A DNA stretch of 64,000 nt from Bacillota bacterium (GCA_023421735.1 JAEZSP010000052.1:1-64000), one strand, 5' to 3'; positions 34,052 to 42,945 are shown, counted from the stretch's first letter. Notes: generated from the sequence alone by a model not told the origin. Translations and numbers: made by a program.

Positions 34052-35845
34052 ATGGCGAAGATGCTCCGACAGATCGACGACGAGGCCATCGAACGACCGT
34101 TTGACAAGGGGCAGTTCTTAAGACTGCTCAGATATCTGAAGCCTTTCCGGAAAAAGATTGCGGTTGCACTTTTATTGATGGTGACAGCGACCTTTATGTC
34201 GCTCGCATCGACGTATCTTCTCTCAAACGCCATTGCGGAGCTGCAAATTCCGCGCGGGACATATATCCCGTACCTGATCGGCGGGATGTTCGCGGCGGCG
34301 GGAATCGGCGCCATCTGTACGCGCTATCGCGTGCGGCTGATGGACACATCGGGCAGGAGCGCGCTTGCGCAGCTGCGCGAGGATCTGTTTCAGCACATAC
34401 AGGGATTGTCGTTTTCGTTTTTCGACACGCGCAGCGCGGGCAAGATCCTCGTGCGGGTCATCAATGATGTCAACTCTCTGAACGACCTATTCACAAACGG
34501 CATCGTGAACGTGCTGGTCGATTGCATGACGCTGATACTGCTCCTGCTGATCATGCTGTTTGTCAACTGGAAGCTGACGCTCATCTCGATGTGCATCATG
34601 CCGCTTCTCGTTTTCATCATGTTCAAGCTCAAGCGCGTGATGCGCATGCGCTGGCAGGTGGTGCGCATGAAGACATCGAGCATGAACGGATACCTGCACG
34701 AATCGCTTGCGGGCATGCGCGTGACGGAAGCGTTTGTGCGCGAGGACGAGAACTTTGACACGTTCACGAGCGTCAACGACGACATCCGCAGAAACTGGAT
34801 GCGCGCGATCCGGATCAACAACGCATTCTGGCCCGCGCTCGACTTGACCGGCACGCTGGGCACGGTTTTGGTTTATTACTTCGGCATTCGCATGATGAAC
34901 GCGCCGGTTGAACCGCTCACGCTTTCCGGACTGTTGCTCATCCTGTGGTATTTGGGCAGATTCTGGGAGCCGCTCAATACCATATCGAACTTTTACAACT
35001 CCATCCTCTCCGCAATGGCGTCCATGGAGCGCATCTTCGAAATCATGGATACCAAGTCGGACATCGTCGACAAGCCGAATGCGCCCGACCTGCCGCCCAT
35101 CGAGGGGCGGGTGGAATTTGCGCATGTGGACTTCTGGTACGCACCGGACAAGGTCGTCCTGAAGGATCTTTCCTTCACGGTCGAACCGGGGCAGACCGTG
35201 GCGCTCGTCGGCCCGACGGGCGCGGGCAAGTCCACGGTCGTCAACCTGATCAGTCGGTTCTACGACGTGCGCGGCGGCGCGGTGAAGGTGGACGGACACG
35301 ACATTCGGGACGTGAAGCTGCGCTCCCTGCGCGAGCAGATGTCCGTGATGATGCAGGACAGCTTCATCTTTTCCGGCACGATCATGGATAACATCCGCTA
35401 TGGAAAGCTCAATGCTACGGACGAGGAGGTGATGCAAGCCGCGAAGGCCGTCTCCGCGCACGAGTTTATCATGGGCATGGAAAAGGGATACCAGACGGAG
35501 GTCAACGAGCGCGGCTCGTCGCTGTCGGTGGGGCAAAAGCAGCTCATCTCCTTTGCGCGCGCGTTGCTCAATGATCCGAAGATTTTGATCCTGGACGAAG
35601 CGACCTCGTCCATCGACACGCACACGGAACTGCTCATTCAGAAGGCGCTCGATGTTTTGCTCAAGGACCGCACAAGCTTCGTGATCGCACACAGGCTTTC
35701 GACGATCCGAAACGCCGACTGCATCATGGTCATTCAGGACAAAAACATCGCCGAAAAGGGCACGCATGAGGAGCTGATCCAGCTCGAAGGCGGGCATTAC
35801 CGGGGGCTGTGCGACGCGCAGTATCGGTTCCTGCTGGAAAACTGA
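34052..35845 (+). CDS. Heterodimeric ABC exporter, subunit 2
   Basis: A 597-residue partner of the preceding exporter half. Membrane domain at about 25-320, Walker A GPTGAGKST, signature LSVGQKQ at 491-497 (Val in place of the first Gly) and Walker B ILILDEATSSID with the catalytic Glu at 516. Such a split of good and poor motifs between two subunits is the standard design of LmrCD/TM287-288-like exporters. The start is ATG 34052 after AAGGGGGGC. Confidence 0.92.
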   Translation: MAKMLRQIDDEAIERPFDKGQFLRLLRYLKPFRKKIAVALLLMVTATFMSLASTYLLSNAIAELQIPRGTYIPYLIGGMFAAAGIGAICTRYRVRLMDTSGRSALAQLREDLFQHIQGLSFSFFDTRSAGKILVRVINDVNSLNDLFTNGIVNVLVDCMTLILLLLIMLFVNWKLTLISMCIMPLLVFIMFKLKRVMRMRWQVVRMKTSSMNGYLHESLAGMRVTEAFVREDENFDTFTSVNDDIRRNWMRAIRINNAFWPALDLTGTLGTVLVYYFGIRMMNAPVEPLTLSGLLLILWYLGRFWEPLNTISNFYNSILSAMASMERIFEIMDTKSDIVDKPNAPDLPPIEGRVEFAHVDFWYAPDKVVLKDLSFTVEPGQTVALVGPTGAGKSTVVNLISRFYDVRGGAVKVDGHDIRDVKLRSLREQMSVMMQDSFIFSGTIMDNIRYGKLNATDEEVMQAAKAVSAHEFIMGMEKGYQTEVNERGSSLSVGQKQLISFARALLNDPKILILDEATSSIDTHTELLIQKALDVLLKDRTSFVIAHRLSTIRNADCIMVIQDKNIAEKGTHEELIQLEGGHYRGLCDAQYRFLLEN

Positions 35846-35984
35846 CGGGAGGCGCGGTGCGCGGCAAAATTGGTTACATGGACTGATTTTATGGAGGGCA
35901 AGAAGACCCCAATGCCGGACGGATCCGGAAGGCCGTGCGCCGTTATATAACCCGAGATTTTATGCGGGAATCGTATAATTTGCA

Positions 35985-36010
35985 CCCCGCGTTGCGCTTG
36001 CAATGCGGGG
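35985..36010. promoter_or_regulatory. Inverted repeat over the -35 box, possible operator
   Basis: CCCCGCGTTGC and GCAATGCGGGG form an 11-bp inverted repeat with one mismatch and a 4-base centre. It covers the -35 hexamer of the cyclase promoter, so a bound repressor would block it. It could instead be a weak terminator. Confidence 0.4.
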
Positions 36011-36026
36011 CGTTCCTCTCTATAAT
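35998..36026 (+). promoter_or_regulatory. Promoter of the first diguanylate cyclase
   Basis: TTGCAA, 17 bases, TATAAT, 34 bases before ATG 36060. Confidence 0.7.
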
Positions 36027-36059
36027 AGAGTTATTGCTACGTGGGATGGGGTGTTCTGT

Positions 36060-37208
36060 ATGGAAGCATACATCTATCTCGAGTTAGATCTATTTGCGGT
36101 GGTGCTCCTGCTGCTGATGGTTGGTATCCATAACCGCAGGGATGTGCAGTCGATCGAGCAAAGGCTGTTCAATATGGTTCTCCTTTTGACTGCGGCGACG
36201 ATCTTCTTCGATGCGTTTCAATGGTTCTTTGACGGGCGGGAAGGTACGGGCGCCGCGGAAGTCACATTCTCCTATTTATATTTCATTCCGAATACGCTGG
36301 TGCCGTATGCGTGGCTCATCTATTGCGACTTTAAGATATTGGGAAGCGTGTCGGGACTCAAGCGGCGGATGTGGATGTACTTCGTACCAACTTTCGTTTC
36401 GATCGGGATGGTTGCTGTCAACGGCTGGACGCGGGGCGTGTTTTACTTTGATGCTGCGAATCATTATTTGCGTGGTAACCTGTTTCCGCTATATGCCGTT
36501 TTGACCTATCTTCCGGTTCTTTTTTCTGCGGTTTTGACTGCCCGGCATCTGTACCATGAGCGGATGGATGCGCAACGGCGCGAGCTCAAATTTCTTCTAT
36601 ACTTCATGGTCCTTCCGTCGATCTGCTTTATCGTGCAGACGCTCTATTACGGATTGCCTCTTGTCTTCATCGCTGCCACCGTTTCGATGTTTATGATCTA
36701 CATCAAGGTGCAGAATCGGCGCATCTACATGGACGAACTCACCGGAATCAGCAACCGCAGGCAACTTGCCCGCGAGTTTTCCCGCCGCAACGATGCACCT
36801 GATTCCATGCGGCGCATTTATGCGATCATGATTGATGCGGACGATTTTAAAAAGGTCAACGATCAATACGGACACGCGGCGGGCGACCAGCTGCTCGTGC
36901 GGGCTGCTCGGCTCCTCGAGCGTTTGTGTGCGCCGTGCGATGATTACCTTGCGCGCATGGGGGGCGATGAATTTTTGATTCTCGCAACGCGCCGTGCGGA
37001 CGAGCCTTTTTTATTGCTTCAGGAAATACAAGAGGCCATTGCGGCGTTTAACGAGGGGGAGATATCTGCCGAACGTACGCTTTCGCTCAGCTGCGGAGCG
37101 GCTGTTTTTGGCAAAGACGGCGTGGATACGCTAGACACGCTGCTTTCCGCAGCGGATCGGGCCATGTACCGGAATAAGGCAATGAAAAAGGCAGCGCGCG
37201 GCGTTTGA
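36060..37208 (+). CDS. Membrane diguanylate cyclase
   Basis: A 382-residue sensor. About six or seven hydrophobic segments fill residues 1-210 (ELDLFAVVLLLLMVGIH, FNMVLLLTAATIFF, VFIAATVSMFMIYIK) in a MASE-like membrane domain without a known ligand site. The C-terminal GGDEF domain has DELTGISNRRQLARE, IMIDADDFKKVNDQYGHAAGD and the active MGGDEFL. The RxxD inhibitory site is absent from the spot five residues before GGDEF. It should make c-di-GMP. ATG 36060 follows GGATGGGG; GTG upstream is less likely. The gene 146 bases downstream is a paralogue with its own promoter. Confidence 0.9.
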   Translation: MEAYIYLELDLFAVVLLLLMVGIHNRRDVQSIEQRLFNMVLLLTAATIFFDAFQWFFDGREGTGAAEVTFSYLYFIPNTLVPYAWLIYCDFKILGSVSGLKRRMWMYFVPTFVSIGMVAVNGWTRGVFYFDAANHYLRGNLFPLYAVLTYLPVLFSAVLTARHLYHERMDAQRRELKFLLYFMVLPSICFIVQTLYYGLPLVFIAATVSMFMIYIKVQNRRIYMDELTGISNRRQLAREFSRRNDAPDSMRRIYAIMIDADDFKKVNDQYGHAAGDQLLVRAARLLERLCAPCDDYLARMGGDEFLILATRRADEPFLLLQEIQEAIAAFNEGEISAERTLSLSCGAAVFGKDGVDTLDTLLSAADRAMYRNKAMKKAARGV

Positions 37209-37290
37209 GCATGGCCGAGTGTTTCTTCTTTTTTGCACTCAAACATTACGCAGTTTATGTAAACTTGCATGCAAAATGTAACTTTTGCGC

Positions 37291-37319
37291 TTGCCATACG
37301 CGCTGTTTTCATATATGAT
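37291..37319 (+). promoter_or_regulatory. Promoter of the second diguanylate cyclase
   Basis: TTGCCA, 17 bases, TATGAT, 34 bases before the GTG start at 37354. The spacing from promoter to start matches that of the first cyclase gene. Confidence 0.65.
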
Positions 37320-37353
37320 ACAATAAGAAGTTTTTGGTGACGGGGGCGAGGTC

Positions 37354-38532
37354 GTGTGTTCGTATTTGCATGTTGAGCTGAATGCGTTTGCGATCACCAT
37401 TCTCGTGATCATGATGTACGGTCGAATTGGGGATCGTGCCTATCCACTGGAGCAGAAGTTTTTCAACCGTGCGCTCGTCGCAAACGCATTGACTTTGGTT
37501 TGCGACATGTTGGTTCGGATTTCGAACGGCGCACTGTTTCCGGGGAGCCATGTCCTTCTGGTCGCGAGTGTCAATCTATATTATTTTCTCAATCCGCTTG
37601 TCACATTTTCATGTCTGATCTACTGTGACTATAAGATCCACGGCAGTATGAGAAGGCTTAACGAAAAGATGCGGTACTACGTCATTCCGCTTCTGTTTGC
37701 GTATACCGTTTTTGCGGTCAACGGCGCGACGGGCTGGTTCTACGGGGTCAATGCGGCGAATGTTTATGTGCGTGGGCAGGCATTTGCACTCATTCCACTG
37801 ACAATGGTGGCATATCCGGTTTGGATTGAGATCCTGACGATGCGGGATCGGCGCGAATGCAGGACGAAGACGGAGCGGGACGAGGTAACCAAGCTCTCTC
37901 GCTACTTGATCGTTCCGTTGATCTGTCTGGGGATTCAAATTGCGACCCGCGGATTGCAGCTCGTTTGGATTGCTACCGTGCTTTCGTTCGTCATGATTTA
38001 CATCAATATTCAGAATCGGCAGATTTACACCGACGAAATAACGGACATCAACAATCGCAGGCAGATTGCGCGCGCGTACGTGCGTATGACGGAGTCGCTC
38101 GGCGCTTCCAAGCGGCTGTTCGCAATGATGATTGATGCGGACGACTTCAAGCAGATGAACGATTCTTACGGACATGCGTATGGCGACGCGATGCTCGTTC
38201 AGATGGCTCACATGCTCGAGGCAATTTGTGCGCCGTCGCGAGATTTTCTCGCACGCATGGGAGGTGACGAATTTGTGATTCTCGCGACGCGCGAGAGGGG
38301 AGAAGAATTCAACCTGGACGCCGCGATTTCGATGCGGGTCGCTGCGATGAATACTGAAACGGAGGCGAAATGTCCCATTTCGCTCAGTTGCGGCCTTGCA
38401 GAGTACGGGGTGGACAAGATCGACTCGCTGGATGCGCTTTTATCAAAAGCGGACAGAGAGATGTATCGGAATAAAGCGGCACGCAAACAGAGTCTCAAAA
38501 CAGGAATTGATGATGTAACCATTCGGCGCTGA
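37354..38532 (+). CDS. Membrane diguanylate cyclase, paralogue
   Basis: A 392-residue protein with the same layout as the product encoded at 36060: multi-helix membrane domain to about residue 215 (ELNAFAITILVIMMYGRIGD, FVMIYINIQNRQIYTDEITD), then a GGDEF domain with DITDINNRRQIARAY-type linker, MMIDADDFKQMNDSYGHAYGD and ARMGGDEFVIL. The RxxD site is again absent at the standard spot. It starts at GTG 37354 behind a GGGGGCGAGG site. The two genes are tandem duplicates that have diverged in the sensory half, so they may respond to related signals. Confidence 0.88.
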   Translation: MCSYLHVELNAFAITILVIMMYGRIGDRAYPLEQKFFNRALVANALTLVCDMLVRISNGALFPGSHVLLVASVNLYYFLNPLVTFSCLIYCDYKIHGSMRRLNEKMRYYVIPLLFAYTVFAVNGATGWFYGVNAANVYVRGQAFALIPLTMVAYPVWIEILTMRDRRECRTKTERDEVTKLSRYLIVPLICLGIQIATRGLQLVWIATVLSFVMIYINIQNRQIYTDEITDINNRRQIARAYVRMTESLGASKRLFAMMIDADDFKQMNDSYGHAYGDAMLVQMAHMLEAICAPSRDFLARMGGDEFVILATRERGEEFNLDAAISMRVAAMNTETEAKCPISLSCGLAEYGVDKIDSLDALLSKADREMYRNKAARKQSLKTGIDDVTIRR

Positions 38533-38652
38533 AATCGCCGGATGGAGTCAGATGCCAAAATATGGGTTTGCGTATGGAATCGATGTAGGGAAGGGTTGGC
38601 AATTTGCTTATATGCAGGATAGGGGCTTTTTGCTCCTCCATATAACAAACAC

Positions 38653-38680
38653 TTGAACTTTCGATATAAATCTGTATAAT
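38653..38680 (+). promoter_or_regulatory. Promoter of the PilT-like gene
   Basis: TTGAAC, 16 bases, TATAAT, leaving a leader of about 140 bases before ATG 38828. No known c-di-GMP riboswitch pattern was seen in that leader. A second TATAAT at 38802-38807 lacks a good -35 box. Confidence 0.6.
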
Positions 38681-38827
38681 GGATGTAACCGGATTTAATC
38701 GGCTTTGGTATCGTGGAAGTGAACAAAAAGCACTTGCACGGCGGTATTTATGCGGTTTCGCACGCGCACAAAAGGCAGATGCTGTGCGTTGGCCGTTGAA
38801 ATATAATGGAATGTGCAGGTGGATAAA

Positions 38828-39883
38828 ATGGATTTATACGAAATTGTAGCGCATACCGTTCAATTGAACGGATCGGACATTTATATTGTTCCGGGTTCTC
38901 CGATCGTCGTCAAATGTATGGGCAGACATGTTCAGCTGACCGGGGAGAAACTGATGCCATCGGATACTGAAATTATACTGCGCGAAATCTATGAGATGAG
39001 TATAAACCGCTCGCTCGAGGAATTATACGACACCGGGGACGACGATTTTTCCTTTTCTATTACGGGGCTTGGTCGTTTCCGATGCAATGCGTTTCGGCAG
39101 CGCGGTTCACTGGCGGCAGTTTTGCGCGTGGTTAGGTTGGGGCTTCCTGATCCTGATTTGTTGGGCATTCCGGACGCCGTCATGTCGCTGTATACAAAAA
39201 AGCAGGGCATGGTACTCGTAACAGGGCCGGCGTGCAGTGGAAAGTCGACCACGCTTGCGTGTCTGGTGGACAGGATCAACCACGAACGCATGGGCCACAT
39301 CATCACCATCGAAGATCCGATTGAATATTTGCATCCCCACGCGCAATCGATCGTGAGCCAGCGCGAAGTGCACTCGGACACGTCCTCGTTTCCGGAGGCT
39401 TTGCGCGCGGCGCTTCGACAGGCGCCGGATGTGATTATGCTGGGCGATATTCGAGATCATGAGACGATCCAAATCGCGATGAATGCGGCGGAAATGGGGC
39501 ATCTGATGCTTTCGTCGCTGCACACGATGGGCGCAGCAAAGACCATCGACCGCATCATCGAAATGTGTCCCGCAAACCAGCAGCAGCAGACGCGCATTCA
39601 GCTTTCCATGGTGCTTGAGGCGGTGGTTTCCCAGCAGTTGATTCCCACGCTCAATGGGCGGATCGTTCCGGTGTTTGAGGTCATGCAAGCGACAAATGCC
39701 ATTCGGTCGTTGATTCGCGAGAGCAAGACCCAACAGATCGACAACGTCATTTCCTCCAGTACGGACAAGGGAATGTTGCTCATGGATACCCAGATCATCA
39801 AACTCTACAGAGAGGATCTCATCAGCCGTGCAAACGCGCTCATGTATGCCTCAAACCCCGAGACCATGCTTCGCAAGTTGTAG
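38828..39883 (+). CDS. PilT-type secretion/pilus retraction ATPase, orphan
   Basis: A 351-residue hexameric-type ATPase of the GspE/PilT superfamily. The N-terminal PAS-like domain (GSDIYIVPGSPIVVKCMGRHV) is followed by Walker A GPACSGKSTT at 133-142 (usual GPTGSGKSTT), the Asp box ITIEDPIEYLHP, Walker B VIMLGDIRD and the His box LSSLHTMGAAKTIDRIIEMCP. The AIRSLIRESKTQQIDNVI end is PilT-like. No pilin, PilB, PilC or PilM-Q gene is near. ATG 38828 fits GCAGGTGG; a GTG at 38813 is possible. It lies between diguanylate cyclases and a BTAD regulator. Confidence 0.88.
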   Translation: MDLYEIVAHTVQLNGSDIYIVPGSPIVVKCMGRHVQLTGEKLMPSDTEIILREIYEMSINRSLEELYDTGDDDFSFSITGLGRFRCNAFRQRGSLAAVLRVVRLGLPDPDLLGIPDAVMSLYTKKQGMVLVTGPACSGKSTTLACLVDRINHERMGHIITIEDPIEYLHPHAQSIVSQREVHSDTSSFPEALRAALRQAPDVIMLGDIRDHETIQIAMNAAEMGHLMLSSLHTMGAAKTIDRIIEMCPANQQQQTRIQLSMVLEAVVSQQLIPTLNGRIVPVFEVMQATNAIRSLIRESKTQQIDNVISSSTDKGMLLMDTQIIKLYREDLISRANALMYASNPETMLRKL

Positions 39884-39914
39884 CGCGGGCGCATTTGATG
39901 CAAGGAGGGCGGCG

Positions 39915-41111
39915 ATGTCCATGATCCAAATCGAATTGCTTGGCGACTTTGAAATATATGTCGATAAGGGCAAAGTAACGGAACAGATCAGCAAGTCGCG
40001 CAAGGGTACGGCGCTGATTCAATATCTCATGCTCAACAAGGATGAGCCTGTGCTGAATCAGAAACTCTTTGAGATTCTTTGGCCCGAGGAGGAAAGCACG
40101 AATCCCGAGAATGCCCTGAAGACACTCGTGAGTCGCATGCGCGTGATTTTAAACACCGTGTCGCCCGGCTTTGGGGATGCGATTGCCTCGACGCGCGGGG
40201 CGTATCAATGGCGGATGCTGCCGGAGATGACGGTCGATTATTACGAAACGGTCGATTTGATCAAGAAACTGATGGTCAAGGAGACATCTGATTTGCAGAC
40301 GGGCGAGGCGTTCAAGCGGCTCATGCGCCTTTATAAGGGCGACCTTCTGCAGGGGCAGCGCGAGCAGTGCGAGTGGGCGGTCCCGCGGGCGGTGCTTCTG
40401 CATGGGCAATATCTGAGCGCGGTTTACCACGACATCGACCTGCTGAAAAAGATGGGCGCGTATGAGGAAATCGTGAATGCCACGCGCATCGCGCTCGACA
40501 TCGATGCGTTTGACGAGCGGCTGCACCTTGAGTTATTAAACGCGCTTACGAAGACGGACCGCGACAACGAGGCGCTGCAGCAATACAAGCACATCACGAA
40601 TTTGCACTACCGATATCTGGGCGTCCAGCCGCCGGCCGCGATTCAGGATTTTTACAGGCAGATCATGCAGGCGCGCAGCGACCTTGAGATTAACATGGAG
40701 TCCATTCGTGCGGATCTGATGGAAACCAATCACAAGCGCGGCGCGTTCCTCTGCGAGTACACGGTGTTCAAGGAGATTTACAATCTCCAGATTCGCAATC
40801 TTGAGCGGCTCGGCGTGCCGATGTTCCTGGCCCTCGTCATGGTCAGCAATGTCGACGGATCGCACCTTTCGCCGCTCAAACTCGACGAGATCATGCAGAA
40901 TCTCCTCGAGATTTTGCGCACCAATCTGCGCAAAGGCGATGCCGTCACGCATTATCTGCCCGCACAATGCGCGCTCTTGCTTCCCACCGTCAACTATGAG
41001 ACGGGATCGATTGCGATCGAGCGCATCAAGCGCGTCTTTTATCAGAAGTATCCGAGTTCGAACATCGTCTTCAATTATCGGCTTAGCCCAATCGGAAGCG
41101 AGGAGATCTGA
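39915..41111 (+). CDS. BTAD-domain regulator with possible degenerate GGDEF tail
   Basis: A 398-residue SARP-like regulator. Residues 1-95 form an OmpR-type winged helix (IQIELLGDFEIYVDKGKV, LFEILWPEEESTNPENALKTLVSRMR). Residues 105-250 are the BTAD helical-repeat domain (YKGDLLQGQREQCEWAVPRA, YHDIDLLKKMGAYEEIV). The last 130 residues, with LRTNLRKGDAVTHYLPAQCALLLPTVN and an ERIKRVF helix, look like a GGDEF fold in which the GGDEF motif is replaced by LPAQCA; this match is by eye. Such a tail could sense rather than make a cyclic dinucleotide. ATG 39915 has AAGGAGGGCGG upstream. It starts 31 bases after the PilT-like gene and is probably cotranscribed with it. A hairpin with T-run follows. 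Confidence 0.82.
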   Translation: MSMIQIELLGDFEIYVDKGKVTEQISKSRKGTALIQYLMLNKDEPVLNQKLFEILWPEEESTNPENALKTLVSRMRVILNTVSPGFGDAIASTRGAYQWRMLPEMTVDYYETVDLIKKLMVKETSDLQTGEAFKRLMRLYKGDLLQGQREQCEWAVPRAVLLHGQYLSAVYHDIDLLKKMGAYEEIVNATRIALDIDAFDERLHLELLNALTKTDRDNEALQQYKHITNLHYRYLGVQPPAAIQDFYRQIMQARSDLEINMESIRADLMETNHKRGAFLCEYTVFKEIYNLQIRNLERLGVPMFLALVMVSNVDGSHLSPLKLDEIMQNLLEILRTNLRKGDAVTHYLPAQCALLLPTVNYETGSIAIERIKRVFYQKYPSSNIVFNYRLSPIGSEEI

Positions 41112-41287
41112 TACCAATTCCCAATCTGATTTCGTGGTCGCGTCGGGTTGAACCCCCTCCTTTGCCGCTCTCCGCTTGACACAGGCCGAAAGTCCGCCTC
41201 TGTCTGCTACGCCTGCGCTCTGACTCCAAAGCGCGTTGAACGAACAAATCTTTCGACACTTTGGGCGAAATCGTATTCACCATTGGC
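41111..41287. repeat. MITE-like inverted-repeat element, copy 2
   Basis: Left arm CCAAT-TCCCA-ATCTGATTTCG is matched on the right, in inverted orientation, by CCAAT-GGTGA-ATACGATTTCG. The element shares with copy 1 (31953-32080) the start AATTCCCAATC and an internal GAACGAA-AAATCT-TCGAC-CTTTGG-CG stretch. It is non-coding and begins at the last base of the BTAD gene. Confidence 0.55.
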
Positions 41288-41297
41288 AGGAGCCTTT

Positions 41298-41327
41298 CCC
41301 GCGGAATCAATGCGATCCGCGGGTTTT
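41298..41327 (+). terminator. Terminator after the BTAD gene
   Basis: CCCGCGGA pairs with TCCGCGGG around a 10-base loop, followed by TTTTCCTTATT. Between here and the next gene (41328-41839) I see only a promoter and no supportable ORF. Confidence 0.65.
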
Positions 41328-41792
41328 CCTTATTCTCGCGGGCTGGTTACGCGGATTTCGATAAAATGGTTACGCATAGCATACACAAGTAACAATACAA
41401 TCCATCGAGCGCGTTCGCATGGATGCGACACAGGATCCTCGCTTTTTGTGTCATTTTTTGGTGTGATCAAACGTATATACAGTATCACAGTTCCTTGTTT
41501 GGGGGTGATCGCTTGCACGATATGGATGTCTTGCAGAAGGAAAGCACGCACGGGACCGAAGCGCTTGTTGAAAAAGAGCATGATGGAACCGCGCCCATGT
41601 GTGTACGGCATGGATGCGAGGGTGTTTTGCGCGCGAAGACCAGCGGCACATCTGTTGTGTGGCGTGGTTATGCACGCTGCTATCGGCGGAGGCGCATGTG
41701 CCGTGGTCTGGGTGCAAATTCAGGCGCAAAAAATGAGACGGCGACGGGAAGTGAAACCAAATTTCCCGCATGCGCCGATGTGCAATCCCATC

Positions 41793-41821
41793 TGGACAGC
41801 ACCGATAAAAGAGCGTATACT
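41793..41821 (+). promoter_or_regulatory. Promoter of the PAS-GGDEF gene
   Basis: TGGACA, 17 bases, TATACT. It predicts transcription from about 41828, just before ATG 41840, which argues against longer upstream starts. Confidence 0.6.
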
Positions 41822-41839
41822 GGACACTATGACGTGGAC

Positions 41840-42826
41840 ATGCGGCGCATGGAGCGGTACCGGATGCTTGCGGAAGACGCGGGCGTTGTAACGTTCGATT
41901 ACGACCCCGCGACGGACGTGCTGGACTATTCCGTGCATATGCCGGATGGTGCTTGCATCGAGGGCAACGTATCTGATTATCTGGCTCGATTGGAGACCTG
42001 TACGCATATTGCCCCACAATCGCGGGAAACCTGCCGGGCGCATTTGTCGCGTGCATTGCGCGCGCCCACGCGCGGCTCGTTTGTGTATCGTGCGGATTTC
42101 TTCGGTGAAGGCTATCTTTGGTATCACCTGCGTTATTTGAGCAAGGGTGATGCGGATGGTCGCGTGTATCGCGTGGTGGGGCGCGCGGATGAAGCGGAAG
42201 AAGAGATGGCCATACGCGCGGAGTTGGAACGAAGCGCGCGCATTGACGGCGTGACGGGGTTGTGTAACCGGCTGACGGTACAGCGCTGCATCGAAGCGGC
42301 GCTTGCGGAACCCCGGAAGGCGGGGTGCGATGCGCTGTTTATGATCGACATCGACGACTTCAAGCGCATCAACGACACGCGGGGGCATGTGCAGGGCGAT
42401 GCCGCGCTTGCGAAAGTTGCGGATGCGATTCGCACGGTCTTTCGCGCGGAGGATGTCAAGGGGCGCTTTGGCGGAGACGAGTTCGTCGTATACGCGCGGG
42501 CGTTTCGTGATCCTGCGCTTCCGGGCACTGTGGCGCGCAGGTTTGCGGAATATTTAGCCGCTGTGGACAGCGACATACGCTGTTCGATGGGGATCGCGCT
42601 TGTGTATGATCGGGCGCAGTTTGAGGACGTGGTCGCGCGTGCGGACGGCGCCCTCTATTGCGCGAAGCGCGCGCACGGGATGATGCAGGCCGATCATTGT
42701 GTTTTCGGGAGCTTTGCGTATATCGGTGGGACGGATGATGAGGGGAATCGGCGAAATCTGTCGAATGACAGCGCGCAGGGATCGATAAAGGAAGAATGCA
42801 AGAACCGTTTGCGTGGAATGTCCTGA
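41840..42826 (+). CDS. PAS-GGDEF diguanylate cyclase
   Basis: A soluble cyclase of about 328 residues. A PAS-like sensor (RYRMLAEDAGVVTFDYDPATD to LWYHLRYLSKGDADG) at residues 4-125 is followed by GGDEF (DGVTGLCNRLTVQRC, MIDIDDFKRINDTRGHVQGD, GRFGGDEFVVYAR). The I-site RAED lies exactly five residues before GGDEF, so product inhibition is likely. The start is chosen because a good promoter ends just upstream; the frame stays open back to 41423, including a TTG at 41513 behind GGGGGTGA, but that extension has no domain and looks non-coding. A hydrophobic stretch in another frame at about 41650-41720 might mean a frameshifted membrane anchor. Confidence 0.8.
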   Translation: MRRMERYRMLAEDAGVVTFDYDPATDVLDYSVHMPDGACIEGNVSDYLARLETCTHIAPQSRETCRAHLSRALRAPTRGSFVYRADFFGEGYLWYHLRYLSKGDADGRVYRVVGRADEAEEEMAIRAELERSARIDGVTGLCNRLTVQRCIEAALAEPRKAGCDALFMIDIDDFKRINDTRGHVQGDAALAKVADAIRTVFRAEDVKGRFGGDEFVVYARAFRDPALPGTVARRFAEYLAAVDSDIRCSMGIALVYDRAQFEDVVARADGALYCAKRAHGMMQADHCVFGSFAYIGGTDDEGNRRNLSNDSAQGSIKEECKNRLRGMS

Positions 42827-42945
42827 AACCTCAACGCCATGTACCCAGATTGTGACCCAGATCTGCGCTGCGATGAGATTCGGCGACCCGCAGCAAAAAC
42901 CAAAGGAGAAAGCAAAAAACCGCGATGCGGCGAGGAGGAACCATC

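Noticed and set aside
34487..35797. A 436-codon open frame on the minus strand
   Set aside because: Antisense to the second ABC exporter subunit; its translation has no recognisable domain, while the plus-strand frame has all ABC motifs.
38681..38827. c-di-GMP riboswitch in the leader of the PilT-like gene
   Set aside because: The genetic context made it tempting, but neither the GEMM-I core (GGTGACGCAAAG-like) nor a GEMM-II pattern is present.
41423..41839. Upstream extension of the PAS-GGDEF gene
   Set aside because: The open frame has no domain and reads like chance translation; a good promoter ends at 41821, just before ATG 41840.
41148..41891. A 247-codon frame overlapping the PAS-GGDEF start
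   Set aside because: Only a short hydrophobic stretch is noteworthy; the rest is unstructured and covers the repeat element and terminator. It is kept only as a hint of a possible frameshift.
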